64,000 nt of DNA from Shouchella clausii (GCF_001598215.1 NZ_BCXJ01000002.1:707716-771715), one strand, 5' to 3'. Shown: positions 52,613-62,169, counted from the stretch's first letter. The notes: a model not told the origin generated them from the sequence alone. A program made the numbers and translations.

Positions 52613-54112
52613 ATGAATTATGAAGTCATCCTGATCGGTGGCGGTCCTGTCGGCATGATGTTGGCTGGAGAATTGGGATTAGCCGGTGTAAAAGTCTGCG
52701 TCATTGAGCGACTAAAGGAGACAACTCCATATTCACGTGCGCTTACCGTACATCCACGCACCCTGGAAATTTTAGATATGCGTGGAGTGAAATCACAATT
52801 AATCAAGCAAGGCCGCTTACTTTCGAGAGGTCATTTCGCCGGATTAGAAACTCCTTTGGATTTCTCGGTGTTGGATTCCTCTTCCAATCACACTCTCTTT
52901 TTACCGCAGAGTGAGACGGAGAAGGTCCTGGAGGAATGGGCGCTTAGCCTTGGCGCAGAGGTCTGGAGAGAGGTTGAGGCTCTATCTGTGCACCAGGATG
53001 AGGATGGGGTTGACGTTAAGATCGCGGGACCTCATGGAGAAACAACGTTAAGTTCAGCTTATGTGGTAGGTACGGATGGAGCTAGGAGTTTGGTTCGCAA
53101 ACATGCAAATATATCATTTGCAGGTACAGATGCGACCTTCACGGCGATTCTGGGCGATGCCGTTCTATCTGATTTGGCTCCTATGAGTGTCATATCCCGG
53201 ATTACAGAACAAGGATTGGTCAGCATCATGCCGATCAATGATCATATCTATCGGGTCTTGATGATCGATATGGAGAGACGTAACATCCCTAAGGATGAGC
53301 CCGTTACATTGGAAGAGTTTCGTTCATCGCTCATCCGTACAACCGGAAGCGACCTAGGATTGAACGATGTGAAATGGATGTCCCGTTTCGGAAATGCGAC
53401 GCGGCAAGCAGGACGCTATCGGAATGGTCGAATGTTCTTGGCGGGAGATTCGGCGCATATTCATTTTCCCGCTGGTGGACAGGGAATGAACGTCGGCTTA
53501 CACGAAGCGATGAACTTAGGCTGGAAGCTTGCAGGAGCAATCAAAGGCTGGGCTCCGGACTGGCTATTGGACAGTTATCATGCCGAACGTTTTCCATGGA
53601 ATACGGCCTTGCTCCGGAATACCGAGGTCCAAACCCTGCTTCTGGATGTGACTCCTCCCATCACGGAACTGCGAAGCATGCTGGCGAATCTGATTCAGAT
53701 ACCGGAGGCTAATTATCAAATCGCTGAACAGATTTCCGCCATGGATGTACATTATGCACCCGACGCCGAAGCACCTTCCCATCCTTTAAACGGGAAACGG
53801 TTCAAGGATCTCAGCTTAAAGCTGAAAGATGGACAATTGATGAACTCCTATCCGCTCCTGCACAAAGGTACTTTTCTTCTGTTGCATTTCCATTCTAATG
53901 AACAGATTAGCGGTCAATGGGAAACGTATAGCAACCTTCAAGTTGTACATGCCTCTTTGGCCGAGGCTGACGCGGATTGGAACGACGTCCACACAGCGCT
54001 TATTCGGCCGGATGGACATATTGCCTGGGCGATTCCTCTATCCGATCCAAATCCAATGCAAACCATAAATGAAGGAATCACTCGCTGGTGCGGAAACATT
54101 ACCGATTATTAA
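52613..54112 (+). CDS. FAD-dependent aromatic hydroxylase/monooxygenase
   Basis: 499 residues, class A flavoprotein hydroxylase of the PheA/TfdB/polyketide-hydroxylase type. GGGPVGMMLAGELG (9-22) binds ADP, VGTDGARSLVRKHAN (about 158-172) is the DG motif that touches FAD and NADPH, and GRMFLAGDSAHIHFPAGGQG (about 277-296) is the GD motif. The C-terminal 120 residues form the thioredoxin-like domain common in this class. It adds one oxygen to an aromatic ring, perhaps inactivating rifamycin- or tetracycline-like drugs. AGAGG precedes the ATG. Control by MarR is likely. Confidence 0.88.
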   Translation: MNYEVILIGGGPVGMMLAGELGLAGVKVCVIERLKETTPYSRALTVHPRTLEILDMRGVKSQLIKQGRLLSRGHFAGLETPLDFSVLDSSSNHTLFLPQSETEKVLEEWALSLGAEVWREVEALSVHQDEDGVDVKIAGPHGETTLSSAYVVGTDGARSLVRKHANISFAGTDATFTAILGDAVLSDLAPMSVISRITEQGLVSIMPINDHIYRVLMIDMERRNIPKDEPVTLEEFRSSLIRTTGSDLGLNDVKWMSRFGNATRQAGRYRNGRMFLAGDSAHIHFPAGGQGMNVGLHEAMNLGWKLAGAIKGWAPDWLLDSYHAERFPWNTALLRNTEVQTLLLDVTPPITELRSMLANLIQIPEANYQIAEQISAMDVHYAPDAEAPSHPLNGKRFKDLSLKLKDGQLMNSYPLLHKGTFLLLHFHSNEQISGQWETYSNLQVVHASLAEADADWNDVHTALIRPDGHIAWAIPLSDPNPMQTINEGITRWCGNITDY

Positions 54113-54332
54113 TTCATTTGAGGTGCCTCCCTACCCAGCTAGGGCAAGGTCTGTAGATGATTGAACAAGCACTGTCCTTTACATCAATGGAATCAAGTTC
54201 TTGTCTTCAGGTTAGGTTAAAACTTGATTCCTTAAATTTCCCCTTCCAATTCTGCAGAACGCATCATCACAGCCTTGATCCTGGGCTTTACCACTATTTG
54301 TGATACGGTTCTCCTCGTGTTATTTAGTTGTC

Positions 54333-54371
54333 ATGCATCATCTTCCGAAAGCCAGAAGATGATGCATTTTA
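54333..54371. terminator. Bidirectional terminator between monooxygenase and MFS genes
   Basis: ATGCATCATCTTC (54333-54345) and GAAGATGATGCAT (54355-54367) are a perfect 13-bp stem with a 9-base loop, followed by TTTTAG. It separates two convergent units. The rest of the gap 54113-54425 is without a gene. Confidence 0.85.
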
Positions 54372-54425
54372 GTCGTTTGCCATCAGGTGCAACTTCAATT
54401 CATTAAATGAATGCCTTTTTAGACT

Positions 54426-55613
54426 TCATCCAGGATACTCTCCGGTACCTTGACTGCCGGCACTCATTCGCATCCTCAAGAACGTCACTACCACGATCGC
54501 AATAGCGACTCCAACCATCCCGACCCATGTAATGGATGATAGAGACACACGGTCGATCATGACGCCTCCGATTGCAGCGCCCGCAGCCATGGACAACTGC
54601 ATCATGGATTGGTTCAGGCTCAGCATGATTCCAGAATAATTCGGTTCAATCCGAACTAGATTGACTTGTTGCGTTGGACCGGAGGACCATGCCGCAAACG
54701 ACCACAAAATCAGGAGGATGACAATCGGCAGCCACGAATGGGTATAGGTAACGGTTAAAGAGAGGAGAAGCAGCGCTATGACGTGCAAGAGCATCCCCCC
54801 TGACAGCGTCGGGAATACCCCCCATTTATCCGTGCTGAAACCGCCGAATTTGGATCCGAGGAGGCTAGCGATGCCGAAAGCCAACAGCACTCCACTCAGC
54901 ATCCCTTCTTTCAATCCGGCAACTTCAAGTAGATACGGTGAAATGTAGGTGTAGGCGATCGAGTATCCGCCGAGCCAGAAAAAGGTAATCGCAAGTCCTA
55001 ACGCTACGTTTCCGTTTTTCAAAAAGGCAAGTTGCTTGGACAACGGAATCGGTTTATCCCCTTGAACTCGAGGGATGATGGCGTACAGAACGAACATAGC
55101 CACCAGACCGGCCAGTGCCAATATACCAAAAACAGCTTTCCATCCGAACTGTGCTGCAACGATACGTCCAAGCGGCACGCCGATAATCAAAGAAGCCGTA
55201 AAGCCCATCACCACGGTAGCAATCGCGCTGGCTTGTTTGCCTGGGGCAGCAATTTTCGCGGCGATGTCCAAAGCAGTTACCACGACCATTCCCGCGCCTA
55301 GAGCCATGATGACGCGAGCGGCGAGAAACGATGCATAGCCAGGCAAAACGAATGACAGTACATTCCCAATTACGAAGATACCTAGCGCCCAAACTAGCAG
55401 TTTTTGTCTTTCCACCTTAGCAGTCAACGCCATAAGGATCGGGGTGCCAATGGCGTATACAAAGGAAAAAATCGTGACTAACTGTCCCGCAGAAGTAACA
55501 GAAATACCCATTGTATCCGAGATTTTATCTAAGATGCCAGAAATAACGTACTCTGATGTACCCACTAAAAAAGTAACTAAAGCCAATAAATAGACTCTCC
55601 ACGTGTTAGACAA
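54426..55613 (-). CDS. MFS transporter, drug/sugar efflux (AraJ/YdhP-like)
   Basis: 395 residues with 12 membrane helices. The start LLALVTFLVGTSEYVISGIL and motif GQLVTIFSFVYAIGTPILMA are typical of the DHA1 family, and the loop 2-3 motif is reduced (TAKVERQKLLVWAL). RVIMALGAGMVVVTALDIAA and GVPLGRIVAAQFGWKAVFGI follow in helices 4 and 5 (motif C). It probably expels a drug or sugar derivative using protons. The likely start is TTG at 55613, ten bases after AAGGAG. It is third in a TetR-ArsR-MFS run. Confidence 0.87.
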   Translation of the reverse strand: MSNTWRVYLLALVTFLVGTSEYVISGILDKISDTMGISVTSAGQLVTIFSFVYAIGTPILMALTAKVERQKLLVWALGIFVIGNVLSFVLPGYASFLAARVIMALGAGMVVVTALDIAAKIAAPGKQASAIATVVMGFTASLIIGVPLGRIVAAQFGWKAVFGILALAGLVAMFVLYAIIPRVQGDKPIPLSKQLAFLKNGNVALGLAITFFWLGGYSIAYTYISPYLLEVAGLKEGMLSGVLLAFGIASLLGSKFGGFSTDKWGVFPTLSGGMLLHVIALLLLSLTVTYTHSWLPIVILLILWSFAAWSSGPTQQVNLVRIEPNYSGIMLSLNQSMMQLSMAAGAAIGGVMIDRVSLSSITWVGMVGVAIAIVVVTFLRMRMSAGSQGTGEYPG

Positions 55614-55666
55614 TGCATTCACTTCTCCTTTTTTTATTGATACGAGGATCCTTTTAATCAATTTAT

Positions 55667-55688
55667 ATATCGCGATATGTCGATATGT
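55667..55688. promoter_or_regulatory. ATATCGCGATAT palindrome before the MFS gene
   Basis: The perfect 12-bp palindrome at 55667-55678 is followed by a further copy of its arm, CGATATGT (55681-55688). The same word TGCGATATGTC recurs inside the 5' end of the arsR gene near 56055. The site lies between arsR and the transporter gene and could be bound by the ArsR or TetR protein. Confidence 0.55.
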
Positions 55689-55729
55689 AGGGCCGAAAAA
55701 CTGAATACGTTTAAGGTATTCAGTTCAGA

Positions 55730-56098
55730 TTAAAGTTTCTGATTCAAATATGCAGCCAACTCACTGATCTTCTCTTCATCTCGTTTGTAGTACGTGTATT
55801 TGCCGATCCGCTCAGTTCGAATCAGTCCGGCCCGTTGTAGAATGAACAAATACTGCGATGCTGTCGACTGTGTCATGTTCAACTTATCCGTCACTTGACT
55901 GACACACACCCCGATTTCTTTCATATCCACTCCTTCATGGGGCACAAAATGTTTTTCAGGCTCCTTAAGCCACTGTAAAATCTGTAATCTCGACTCGTTA
56001 GACAACGCTTTGAACACTTTAATTGGATCCATGCCTTTTATTATATCTACATTTTGCGATATGTCAATCTTAATTAATTCTCTTCTACTCTCGCTCAT
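55730..56098 (-). CDS. ArsR family winged-helix regulator
   Basis: 122 residues. VFKALSNESRLQILQWLKEP, then VCVSQVTDKLNMTQSTASQY with recognition helix and LFILQRAGLIRTERIGKYTY as wing. The usual ELCVC metal site is not complete: only one Cys (ECGV-like IGVCVSQ) is present, so the sensor is probably not a classical arsenite one. The ATG follows the TetR stop by one base with GAGGAA before it. It is a middle gene of TetR-ArsR-MFS. Confidence 0.87.
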   Translation of the reverse strand: MSESRRELIKIDISQNVDIIKGMDPIKVFKALSNESRLQILQWLKEPEKHFVPHEGVDMKEIGVCVSQVTDKLNMTQSTASQYLFILQRAGLIRTERIGKYTYYKRDEEKISELAAYLNQKL

Positions 56099-56099
56099 T

Positions 56100-56705
56100 T
56101 TATTCCTCTACGGCGATGCCGCCAGCTCTTAAGTGCCCATAGGCAACAATTTTACTAAACTGAGATGAAACCTCCTCTTTAGAAAGGGGCTTATCGTTTT
56201 TAATCCACCAAATGACAATCCCCATGAAAGCCGATCCGAGGTATTCGATCAGCAATTCATTGGATATCGCTAATGGGGCGTTTGCCTGAGCAGGTTTCCA
56301 CCCCTCCATTAATTTATCTTTAATGATATGCTCCATTTTCGCTTGAAACGGATAGATTCGGTTCTCTTCAATTAACATGGAACGGTAAAAGGTCATGTTT
56401 AGAGAAATATGCTCCAGTACCGTTTGCATGACTGTCTCGAGTAGAGAAATGCTGAAAGGATTCATGCTGATCGGACAAAAAAGGATTGCATCCTTTAAAT
56501 CGCTTAACAGTTCATTCATACATGTATCTAATAAATCAGGCTTGTTTTGGTAGTGGAGATAAAATGTATTTCGATTGATCATAGCCTGATCGGCAATATC
56601 CTGGACCGTTATCGCCTCGTATCCTTTTTCCTGAATAAGCTCATAAAACGCCTTTCGAATCGATTGTTTCGTGCGCAGTATTCTTAAGTCGGTTTTCTTC
56701 TTCAT
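56100..56705 (-). CDS. TetR/AcrR family regulator
   Basis: 201 residues. HTH: FYELIQEKGYEAITVQDIAD and QAMINRNTFYLHYQNKPDLL. The C-terminal domain starts near residue 75 and ends with the YLGSAFMGIVIWWIKNDKPL helix typical of the FadR/YxaF-like TetR_C branch. It is first in an operon with arsR and the MFS exporter, so it should govern drug efflux. The start overlaps no other gene; a divergent NTF2-like gene begins 195 bases away. Confidence 0.88.
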   Translation of the reverse strand: MKKKTDLRILRTKQSIRKAFYELIQEKGYEAITVQDIADQAMINRNTFYLHYQNKPDLLDTCMNELLSDLKDAILFCPISMNPFSISLLETVMQTVLEHISLNMTFYRSMLIEENRIYPFQAKMEHIIKDKLMEGWKPAQANAPLAISNELLIEYLGSAFMGIVIWWIKNDKPLSKEEVSSQFSKIVAYGHLRAGGIAVEE

Positions 56706-56899
56706 TGTTTTCGTTCCCCCTAAATTTATTTAGGTCGTTAAGCGACAAAGTTTTATAAGTTGTCTGTTATCCATCATAACTAAAAATATTGAATATTGAG
56801 CGTTATATTAACCTCTATTATAATGAGCAGCAGATAAATAAACAACGCATTGTTCATTATTTATCTAATGACCAAAAAAATTCCAAGGAGGAGATTCCA

Positions 56900-57679
56900 A
56901 TGACATCTAACCATCAAAATGAGCTTGTTCGTAAGGCAGTCGCCGTACTGAAAAGTTTTGAGAGCGGCACCCCCGAAGCGATTGCGGCTTACGTTCATCC
57001 AGATCAATATATTCAACACAACCAGGCTTTAATCGATGGTCGTGAAGCCATGCTTGGCGCACTTGATCATTTAAAGGAGATTGGTACTAAGGTAAGCATT
57101 AAGCGGACTTTAGTCGACGGAAATTATGTGGCTCTTCATTCTGTATATGATTTTCACGGCCCTAAAATCGTATTTGATATCTTCCGTTTTGAGAATGGAC
57201 TAATCGTTGAGCATTGGGATAATTTGCAAGAGATGGTGGAAAAGACACCGAGCAATCATACGATGATTGACGGACCGATTACGATTAAGGATATCGACAA
57301 GACGGAGGCCAACAAAGCATTTGTCAAAAGCTTTGTTGAGAACATCTTGCTTGGGAAGAACCCTGACCTGCTTGCCTCTTACTTTGATGGAGATAATTAC
57401 ATTCAGCATAGTCCCCATATAGCCGACGGTCTTCCTGGCCTTCACGCTGCCTTATAGGCTCTGAAGGAGAAAAATATTGAGTTTCAATATACTCATGTTC
57501 ATCAAGTCATCGGGCAAGGCGATTTTGTTCTTACAGGGAGTGAAGGCCTATTTGATGGTCAGCATACCGCTTTCTACGATTTATTCCGCGTAGAGGATGG
57601 AAAGATCGCTGAGCATTGGGACGTCATCGAGGCCATCTTGCCAGCAGAAAAACGAAAAAATGCGAACAGTAGATTTTAA
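56900..57679 (+). pseudogene. Double SnoaL/NTF2-like protein interrupted by an in-frame TAG
   Basis: From ATG 56900 (AAGGAGGAG just upstream) a 259-codon frame codes for two NTF2-like domains: domain one ELVRKAVAVLKSFESGTPEA to LIVEHWDNLQEM, domain two AFVKSFVENILLGKNPDLLA to KIAEHWDVIEAILP. Codon 186 is TAG (57455-57457), between LHAA-L and ALKEKNIEF. There is no frameshift, so a single change of a sense codon broke the gene, or the stop is read through. SnoaL-like proteins may be isomerases or hydrolases of cyclic polyketide-like compounds; the role here is not known. Confidence 0.82.
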
Positions 57680-57905
57680 AGTTTGTGTAGCTAAATCTCA
57701 AGAAAGGCATCGCCAAATGTCATTACGGTGATGTCTTTCGTTTCGGGAATGTATTTGAGTAATCAATTTTGTCATCAAATGGATGGGAAGCGTTGTTTAT
57801 AACAATTAAATTAAGTGACCTTGTGGTGTAGCCATATAATAGGCAAGCCTTTCACAAATGAATATTGCGGTTAATAATCAACAATCTTACGAGGAGGAGA
57901 GGATC

Positions 57906-59088
57906 ATGAAAATGCTGGCACAAAAAACGATGTGGCTGGGAATGGTGCTCGTCCTGATCGTGCTAACTATATTCGGGGTAGCGATGATGGGATCGGTGCT
58001 TGGGTCGAAGCCAAAGGAACTCCCGGTGGCTCTCGTTATCCTCGATAAGCCGGCGGAGCTGTCGACTGGAGGAACGTTTGCGGTAGGGGAAATGATCCGT
58101 GAAAAGTTGGTGTCGAACCCGGCAATGCCGTTCGCATGGCATGTGGTCGATTCTGAGGAAAAGGCTCGGAAAGGACTGGATAAACGCGAATATTACGGAG
58201 CGATGGTGATTCCGGAGGATCTAAGCAGCGATTTACTCTCGTTAACAACTCACTCGCCGATTCATCCTAATGTGAAGATCATCTCCAACGACGGTATGAA
58301 CACCCAAGCCTCGTTAGTCGTAAGACAGGCAATGGGGCAAGCGATGAATATGATCAATGGGGAACTATTGCAGCAGCTACCTGGGCAGATCGGACAGCAA
58401 ACGGAGCAAATTCCGGTTGAAGCGGCTAAAACTCCAATGACACCGGTGAACGTTCAGGAAGAAGTCGTGCATCCGCCGGGGGTGAATAATGCGTCGGGGA
58501 ATGCGCCGGGTTTGTTGATCCAGATCATGTGGATCGGCAGCCTGGTGACCGGAGTCGTCTTGTTCCTGGCTAGTCAGAAGGCGGTCGCCGCGGGTTCAAG
58601 GAGATGGGCAGTCAGCTTGCTGCAAGCTATCGGGGGACTTGCGACCGTTGGCATAGCGTCAGGCTTCACCGTATGGATGGCTTCGTCGATGGTACGGCAT
58701 GGAACTGGCGAACGTGGGGGATACTTGGTTGTTCTTATGGTTGTCCGGATCGGCGTTCTTCTTGTTGCAATCTTCCTTGCTGAATTGGATCGGATTCCCG
58801 GCAATACCGCTGCTCGTACTACTGATGTTCTTCTCCATGCCGCTGCTGAATGTGGCTCCAGAGTTCTTATCGCAGACGACGCGAGATTGGATCTATTCTT
58901 GGACGCCATTGCGGTTCGCGGCAGGAGGGCTACGGGAAGTGATGTACTTCGGCGGACTGGACGCAGTTGGCTCAAATGCCTTCATTTTATGGGGCATCGC
59001 AGGGGGATTTTTGGTCCTGCTGCTCGCTTCCGGATTTAAGGCCGATCGAGCGACAGATGCCGCCCCTACTTCTGTTACAGGCGAATAA
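57906..59088 (+). pseudogene. YhgE/Pip-type (DUF3533) membrane protein, frameshifted
   Basis: The ATG at 57906 follows GGAGGAGAGG. The first 260 codons give a membrane helix (MWLGMVLVLIVLTIFGVAMM), an outer domain (PVALVILDKPAELSTGGTFA, YYGAMVIPEDLSSDLLSLTT) and three further helices to about 58700. After a frameshift near 58700 a second frame continues LFLWLSGSAFFLLQSSLLNW, FPAIPLLVLLMFFSMPLLNV and GGLREVMYFGGLDAVGSNAF, ending at 59088. The two parts make one protein of about 395 residues, related to phage-infection protein and ABC-2-like SNG1 exporters. A single indel, or a sequencing error, explains it. Confidence 0.75.
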
Positions 59089-59221
59089 AATAAAGTAAGG
59101 TTATCTTTTAATACTTGAAAACTTCCCGTTGTTCTGTCCAAAATGCAAAAAGAAAAACCTAAATTAATGTACAACAACTAAATATGTCAGTTATTAAAGA
59201 GCCAGACGCTAAGACGCAGAT

Positions 59222-59265
59222 CCGAGAATTTGTGAGAACGTCACAAATATCGGCTCTCTCTTTTT
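59222..59265 (+). terminator. Terminator after the YhgE-like gene
   Basis: ATTTGTGA (59228-59235) and TCACAAAT (59241-59248) with an outer CCGA/TCGG pair, then CTCTCTTTTT. It closes the plus-strand gene that ends at 59088. Confidence 0.75.
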
Positions 59266-59309
59266 CGTCATATTCGAAATGGTTTATGGCGTGTAATGAG
59301 GGCCATACA

Positions 59310-59390
59310 TTGGAGTAGAAGAAAAAATAGCACAAATTAAACAGTTATTAGCCTAGAGACGAGCTTACAAACAATATAGTGGAATCAAAA
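59310..59390 (+). repeat. Degenerate copy of the kinase gene 3' end
   Basis: The stretch with ATAGCACAAATTAAACAG and then TTATTAGCCTAGAGACGA matches positions 40030-40100, the last codons and 3' flank of the P-loop kinase pseudogene (there TAGCACAAATAAAACAG and TTATTAGCCTAAAGACGA). Similarity runs about 70-80 bases. It appears to be all that is left of a second copy of that gene. The gap 59089-59464 has no other gene. Confidence 0.75.
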
Positions 59391-59464
59391 CATGAAAAAA
59401 GCTCCCTACAAAGTAGAAAGCTCTCGTGTAATAGACTTTGCTATTACTTAGGTTTGGCACCTAA

Positions 59465-59546
59465 TACCGGTGGTCGGGGTCGAACCGACACTCCCGAAGG
59501 AACACGATTTTGAGTCGTGCGCGTCTGCCAATTCCGCCACACCGGC
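59465..59546 (-). tRNA. tRNA-Leu (CAA)
   Basis: Cloverleaf on the minus strand with 7-bp acceptor GCCGGTG/CACCGGT (a G-U at 1-72), anticodon loop CTCAAAA (anticodon CAA), a long variable arm and T-arm GTCGG-TTCGACC-CCGAC. CCA is not encoded. In trnD-type clusters it follows tRNA-Leu(UAA) directly; here it is about 2.8 kb away. Confidence 0.93.
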
Positions 59547-59662
59547 CCATTTTTTGAGAAGCTATGTTGCTCTCATCAACTGACAAGAACTAATATACCA
59601 CGCATTGATAATATCGTCAATACTTTTTAATAAAAAAATAACCATCAATATAAAATAAATTA

Positions 59663-59689
59663 GAGAGCAGCAAAAATGCTGCTGCTCTC
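59663..59689 (-). terminator. Terminator of the tailspike-like gene
   Basis: GAGAGCAGC (59663-59671) and GCTGCTCTC (59681-59689), a perfect 9-bp stem with a 9-base loop. On the minus strand the A+T-rich TAATTTATTTT follows. Confidence 0.8.
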
Positions 59690-59700
59690 CTATACAATGG

Positions 59701-62094
59701 TTACTTGATAAAACACAAAGCGACACCATATCCCTTGTCCTCATCGTACGCTTTTGTAAGGCGCATGACTTTAATCGGTCCATTTTCTCCTGGCACGCCT
59801 ATTCCACCGTTGGCTTTTACATAATCTCCTGGCTGGACAGAGTCAGAGACACGGACGTGAATTTGGCCTGTTAGACCAACGATATTCCACTCTTTACGCT
59901 TACTGCGTGGAGTGTAAGGCAGCCTTGGATCATATTGAGGATTTTCTAATGGCAGTTCGACAACCTCTTCTGTATACGTAGGAAGCGTATTGCCGTCTTC
60001 ATCGACATCATACGTGCGGATTGTTTGCGGCTCATAGACAATGCCGCCAAATTCATTAGTTAAGTATCGGCCTTGCCAATAAAGTGCCGATTCTCCAAGA
60101 ACGACTCCTGCTGTTTCAGAAATAGCACCAAGAATATCGTCTCCTTCCTCAGCCACGCGGATTTTATCTCCGTCAAGAGTGACAAGCAGGCCAGTGGCAA
60201 TGGGGTTTCCATCTATGCTTTCGAAGTACTCGGCATAATCGGTAAACGTCTGTGCACTTGATAGCGTGCCCGCAGCTCGGACTGTTCCAGTACGGCTATT
60301 AAGCTCCCACTTGATATTAGCGCTGCTTGGGTTGCCTGAAGCCCCATACCCGCCGACTACAGAATAGCCATTTGGGTTGGAAACCAAATTACTCGCAAGT
60401 ACCATCGAGCCAAATGCCCCTCCTGACTGGCCAGCAACTGCGCCGCTGGAGCTAAGGATGCCGCTCCGAGGTCCTTGGGCCCGTGAATTGCCTGCACTTC
60501 CTAGGACGATTGCCCCTTCGCCAACTGAGTGGGAATTAGATGAGGCAGCCACCATCGTTTTAGAAGCAGAAGCTGTTGGCGACGAAGTGCTTGCAAGTAT
60601 GATCGATTGTTCGGTGGACGGCGCCCCTGTACTTGAAGCGATCCGTGCGCCTCCCTTGATCACTGTAATTGGCTCTTTATAGGCGACGCCACCGCTGCGG
60701 ACAGCAGACTTGTATCCAGTTACGGATACACCGCTAATGTTGACAGAGTTTGTCGCCGCTTCCACTGCATTTTCTCCCTCTCCCTTAGAATTAATTGCAT
60801 TCACATTGGAAATGGAGACGTTGCTATGTCCGCTGCCGACGTATATCCCGTTATTTTTGCCTGCATCATAAATATGAATATTTGACAAAGAAATGTGGTC
60901 GCCACGGTTTCCTCCACCAAATACAATGATAGCGTCGCTAGCGTTATGAAAACGGCTTACGTTAATGCCATTAAGGGATACATTTTTCGCTTTGTATTGA
61001 ATCGCAATGACAGGCGTATTGCCAAAGTCATAGGATAGATCGCCAATTGCCATAAAATTGGTAATGCTGACATTCGTATAAGCGCTAATCACAAGAGCAC
61101 GGGGATCTGTATTGTTTTGGAACCCTCTTTTTTTGTTTGGATGCAGCGACACAAGATTAGTAGCTGTAATGTGATAGGCCGTTTTTGAATCAGGATCATC
61201 GCCAGTATGATGGCCGATATGGCGGAAGTTATAGCTACGTGTGTCTTCCCTAGAAATATGGCCAAGAATATGGACATTGTTCGCTGCACTCGAGTTGGCA
61301 TGGGCTTTAATTTCGATGCCGCCATAACAACCCGTGGAATAATTGTTTGATAGAAGCACATGGCGACTTCCGTCATCGATCTCAATTCCATTTGCATTTC
61401 CTCTACTAGTAGGTTCATAGGCATAGCAATTGGAAATGGTGATGTATTCGCTATGATGCGTAGTAAACCCATCATCGATCCAGTCAGTTGCTTTACAGCC
61501 ATCAATCCACACATATTGGGAAGGTCCTGTATCAACTGTTCCATCTCCGCCATAATGATAATCTAGACCTGTCGACGTAACGTCAAATCCATGCAATGTG
61601 CTGTTGTAGGCAAATACATTATTTACCCAACCGTACTTTACACCATGGAATGTTAAGCAACTGGAACGGCTGCCCCCGGCCGGCTCTACGCCCCTTCTTC
61701 GGTTGCCGTCTAAGCTTAGATCACGAACGGCAATATACTCGGCGCCATTGTCTTTATCCTTTACCGACACCGTCCATTCATAACTTGGCGCATGATCAGG
61801 AGTTTGGATCGTTGTTAATTCCATCCCTTGTCCTTCAAGCACGGTTCGACTTGGTAGCTTGACAGTTGCATAATACCGCTTTGGCCCTAAAATCAGTTTG
61901 ACATTTCCGTCGCCTAACGCTTCTTCAAAATACTTCGTTTGGTCACTTTCTTCTTCCCCTTCAGGAATAAAGTCATCGATGTAAACAACCCTTGCATCCT
62001 CAATTTGTTGCAGCGTTTCTGTCAAATGAGCAAAAGCCTTGTCCTGCACTTCCTTTGCTTCGTATGAACTTGCTTGCAATTCGTCGTTTTTCAT
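59701..62094 (-). CDS. Phage-type tailspike: beta-helix with peptidase G2 (intramolecular chaperone) domain
   Basis: 797 residues. Residues 1-40 are helical; 50-480 form a right-handed parallel beta-helix of the pectate-lyase/tailspike kind (GPKRYYATVKLPSRTVLEGQ, then repeated N-rich turns: VSITNFMAIGD, VSLNGINVSR, VSISNVNAINSK). From about 590 a peptidase-G2 domain follows (QTFTDYAEYFESIDGNPIAT, LGAISETAGVVLGESALYWQ), which in phi29 gp12 cuts itself off after folding. No signal peptide. No other phage gene adjoins. The gene is flanked by tRNA genes and its own terminator. It may be a domesticated tailspike or surface protein used against rivals or hosts. Confidence 0.85.
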   Translation of the reverse strand: MKNDELQASSYEAKEVQDKAFAHLTETLQQIEDARVVYIDDFIPEGEEESDQTKYFEEALGDGNVKLILGPKRYYATVKLPSRTVLEGQGMELTTIQTPDHAPSYEWTVSVKDKDNGAEYIAVRDLSLDGNRRRGVEPAGGSRSSCLTFHGVKYGWVNNVFAYNSTLHGFDVTSTGLDYHYGGDGTVDTGPSQYVWIDGCKATDWIDDGFTTHHSEYITISNCYAYEPTSRGNANGIEIDDGSRHVLLSNNYSTGCYGGIEIKAHANSSAANNVHILGHISREDTRSYNFRHIGHHTGDDPDSKTAYHITATNLVSLHPNKKRGFQNNTDPRALVISAYTNVSITNFMAIGDLSYDFGNTPVIAIQYKAKNVSLNGINVSRFHNASDAIIVFGGGNRGDHISLSNIHIYDAGKNNGIYVGSGHSNVSISNVNAINSKGEGENAVEAATNSVNISGVSVTGYKSAVRSGGVAYKEPITVIKGGARIASSTGAPSTEQSIILASTSSPTASASKTMVAASSNSHSVGEGAIVLGSAGNSRAQGPRSGILSSSGAVAGQSGGAFGSMVLASNLVSNPNGYSVVGGYGASGNPSSANIKWELNSRTGTVRAAGTLSSAQTFTDYAEYFESIDGNPIATGLLVTLDGDKIRVAEEGDDILGAISETAGVVLGESALYWQGRYLTNEFGGIVYEPQTIRTYDVDEDGNTLPTYTEEVVELPLENPQYDPRLPYTPRSKRKEWNIVGLTGQIHVRVSDSVQPGDYVKANGGIGVPGENGPIKVMRLTKAYDEDKGYGVALCFIK

Positions 62095-62169
62095 AAAGGA
62101 AAACGCCTCCTCCTTTTATTCTGCTTGTGAAAAGCAGTTACGTTTAAAAGAGAAGGAAGTCATTTAAAA

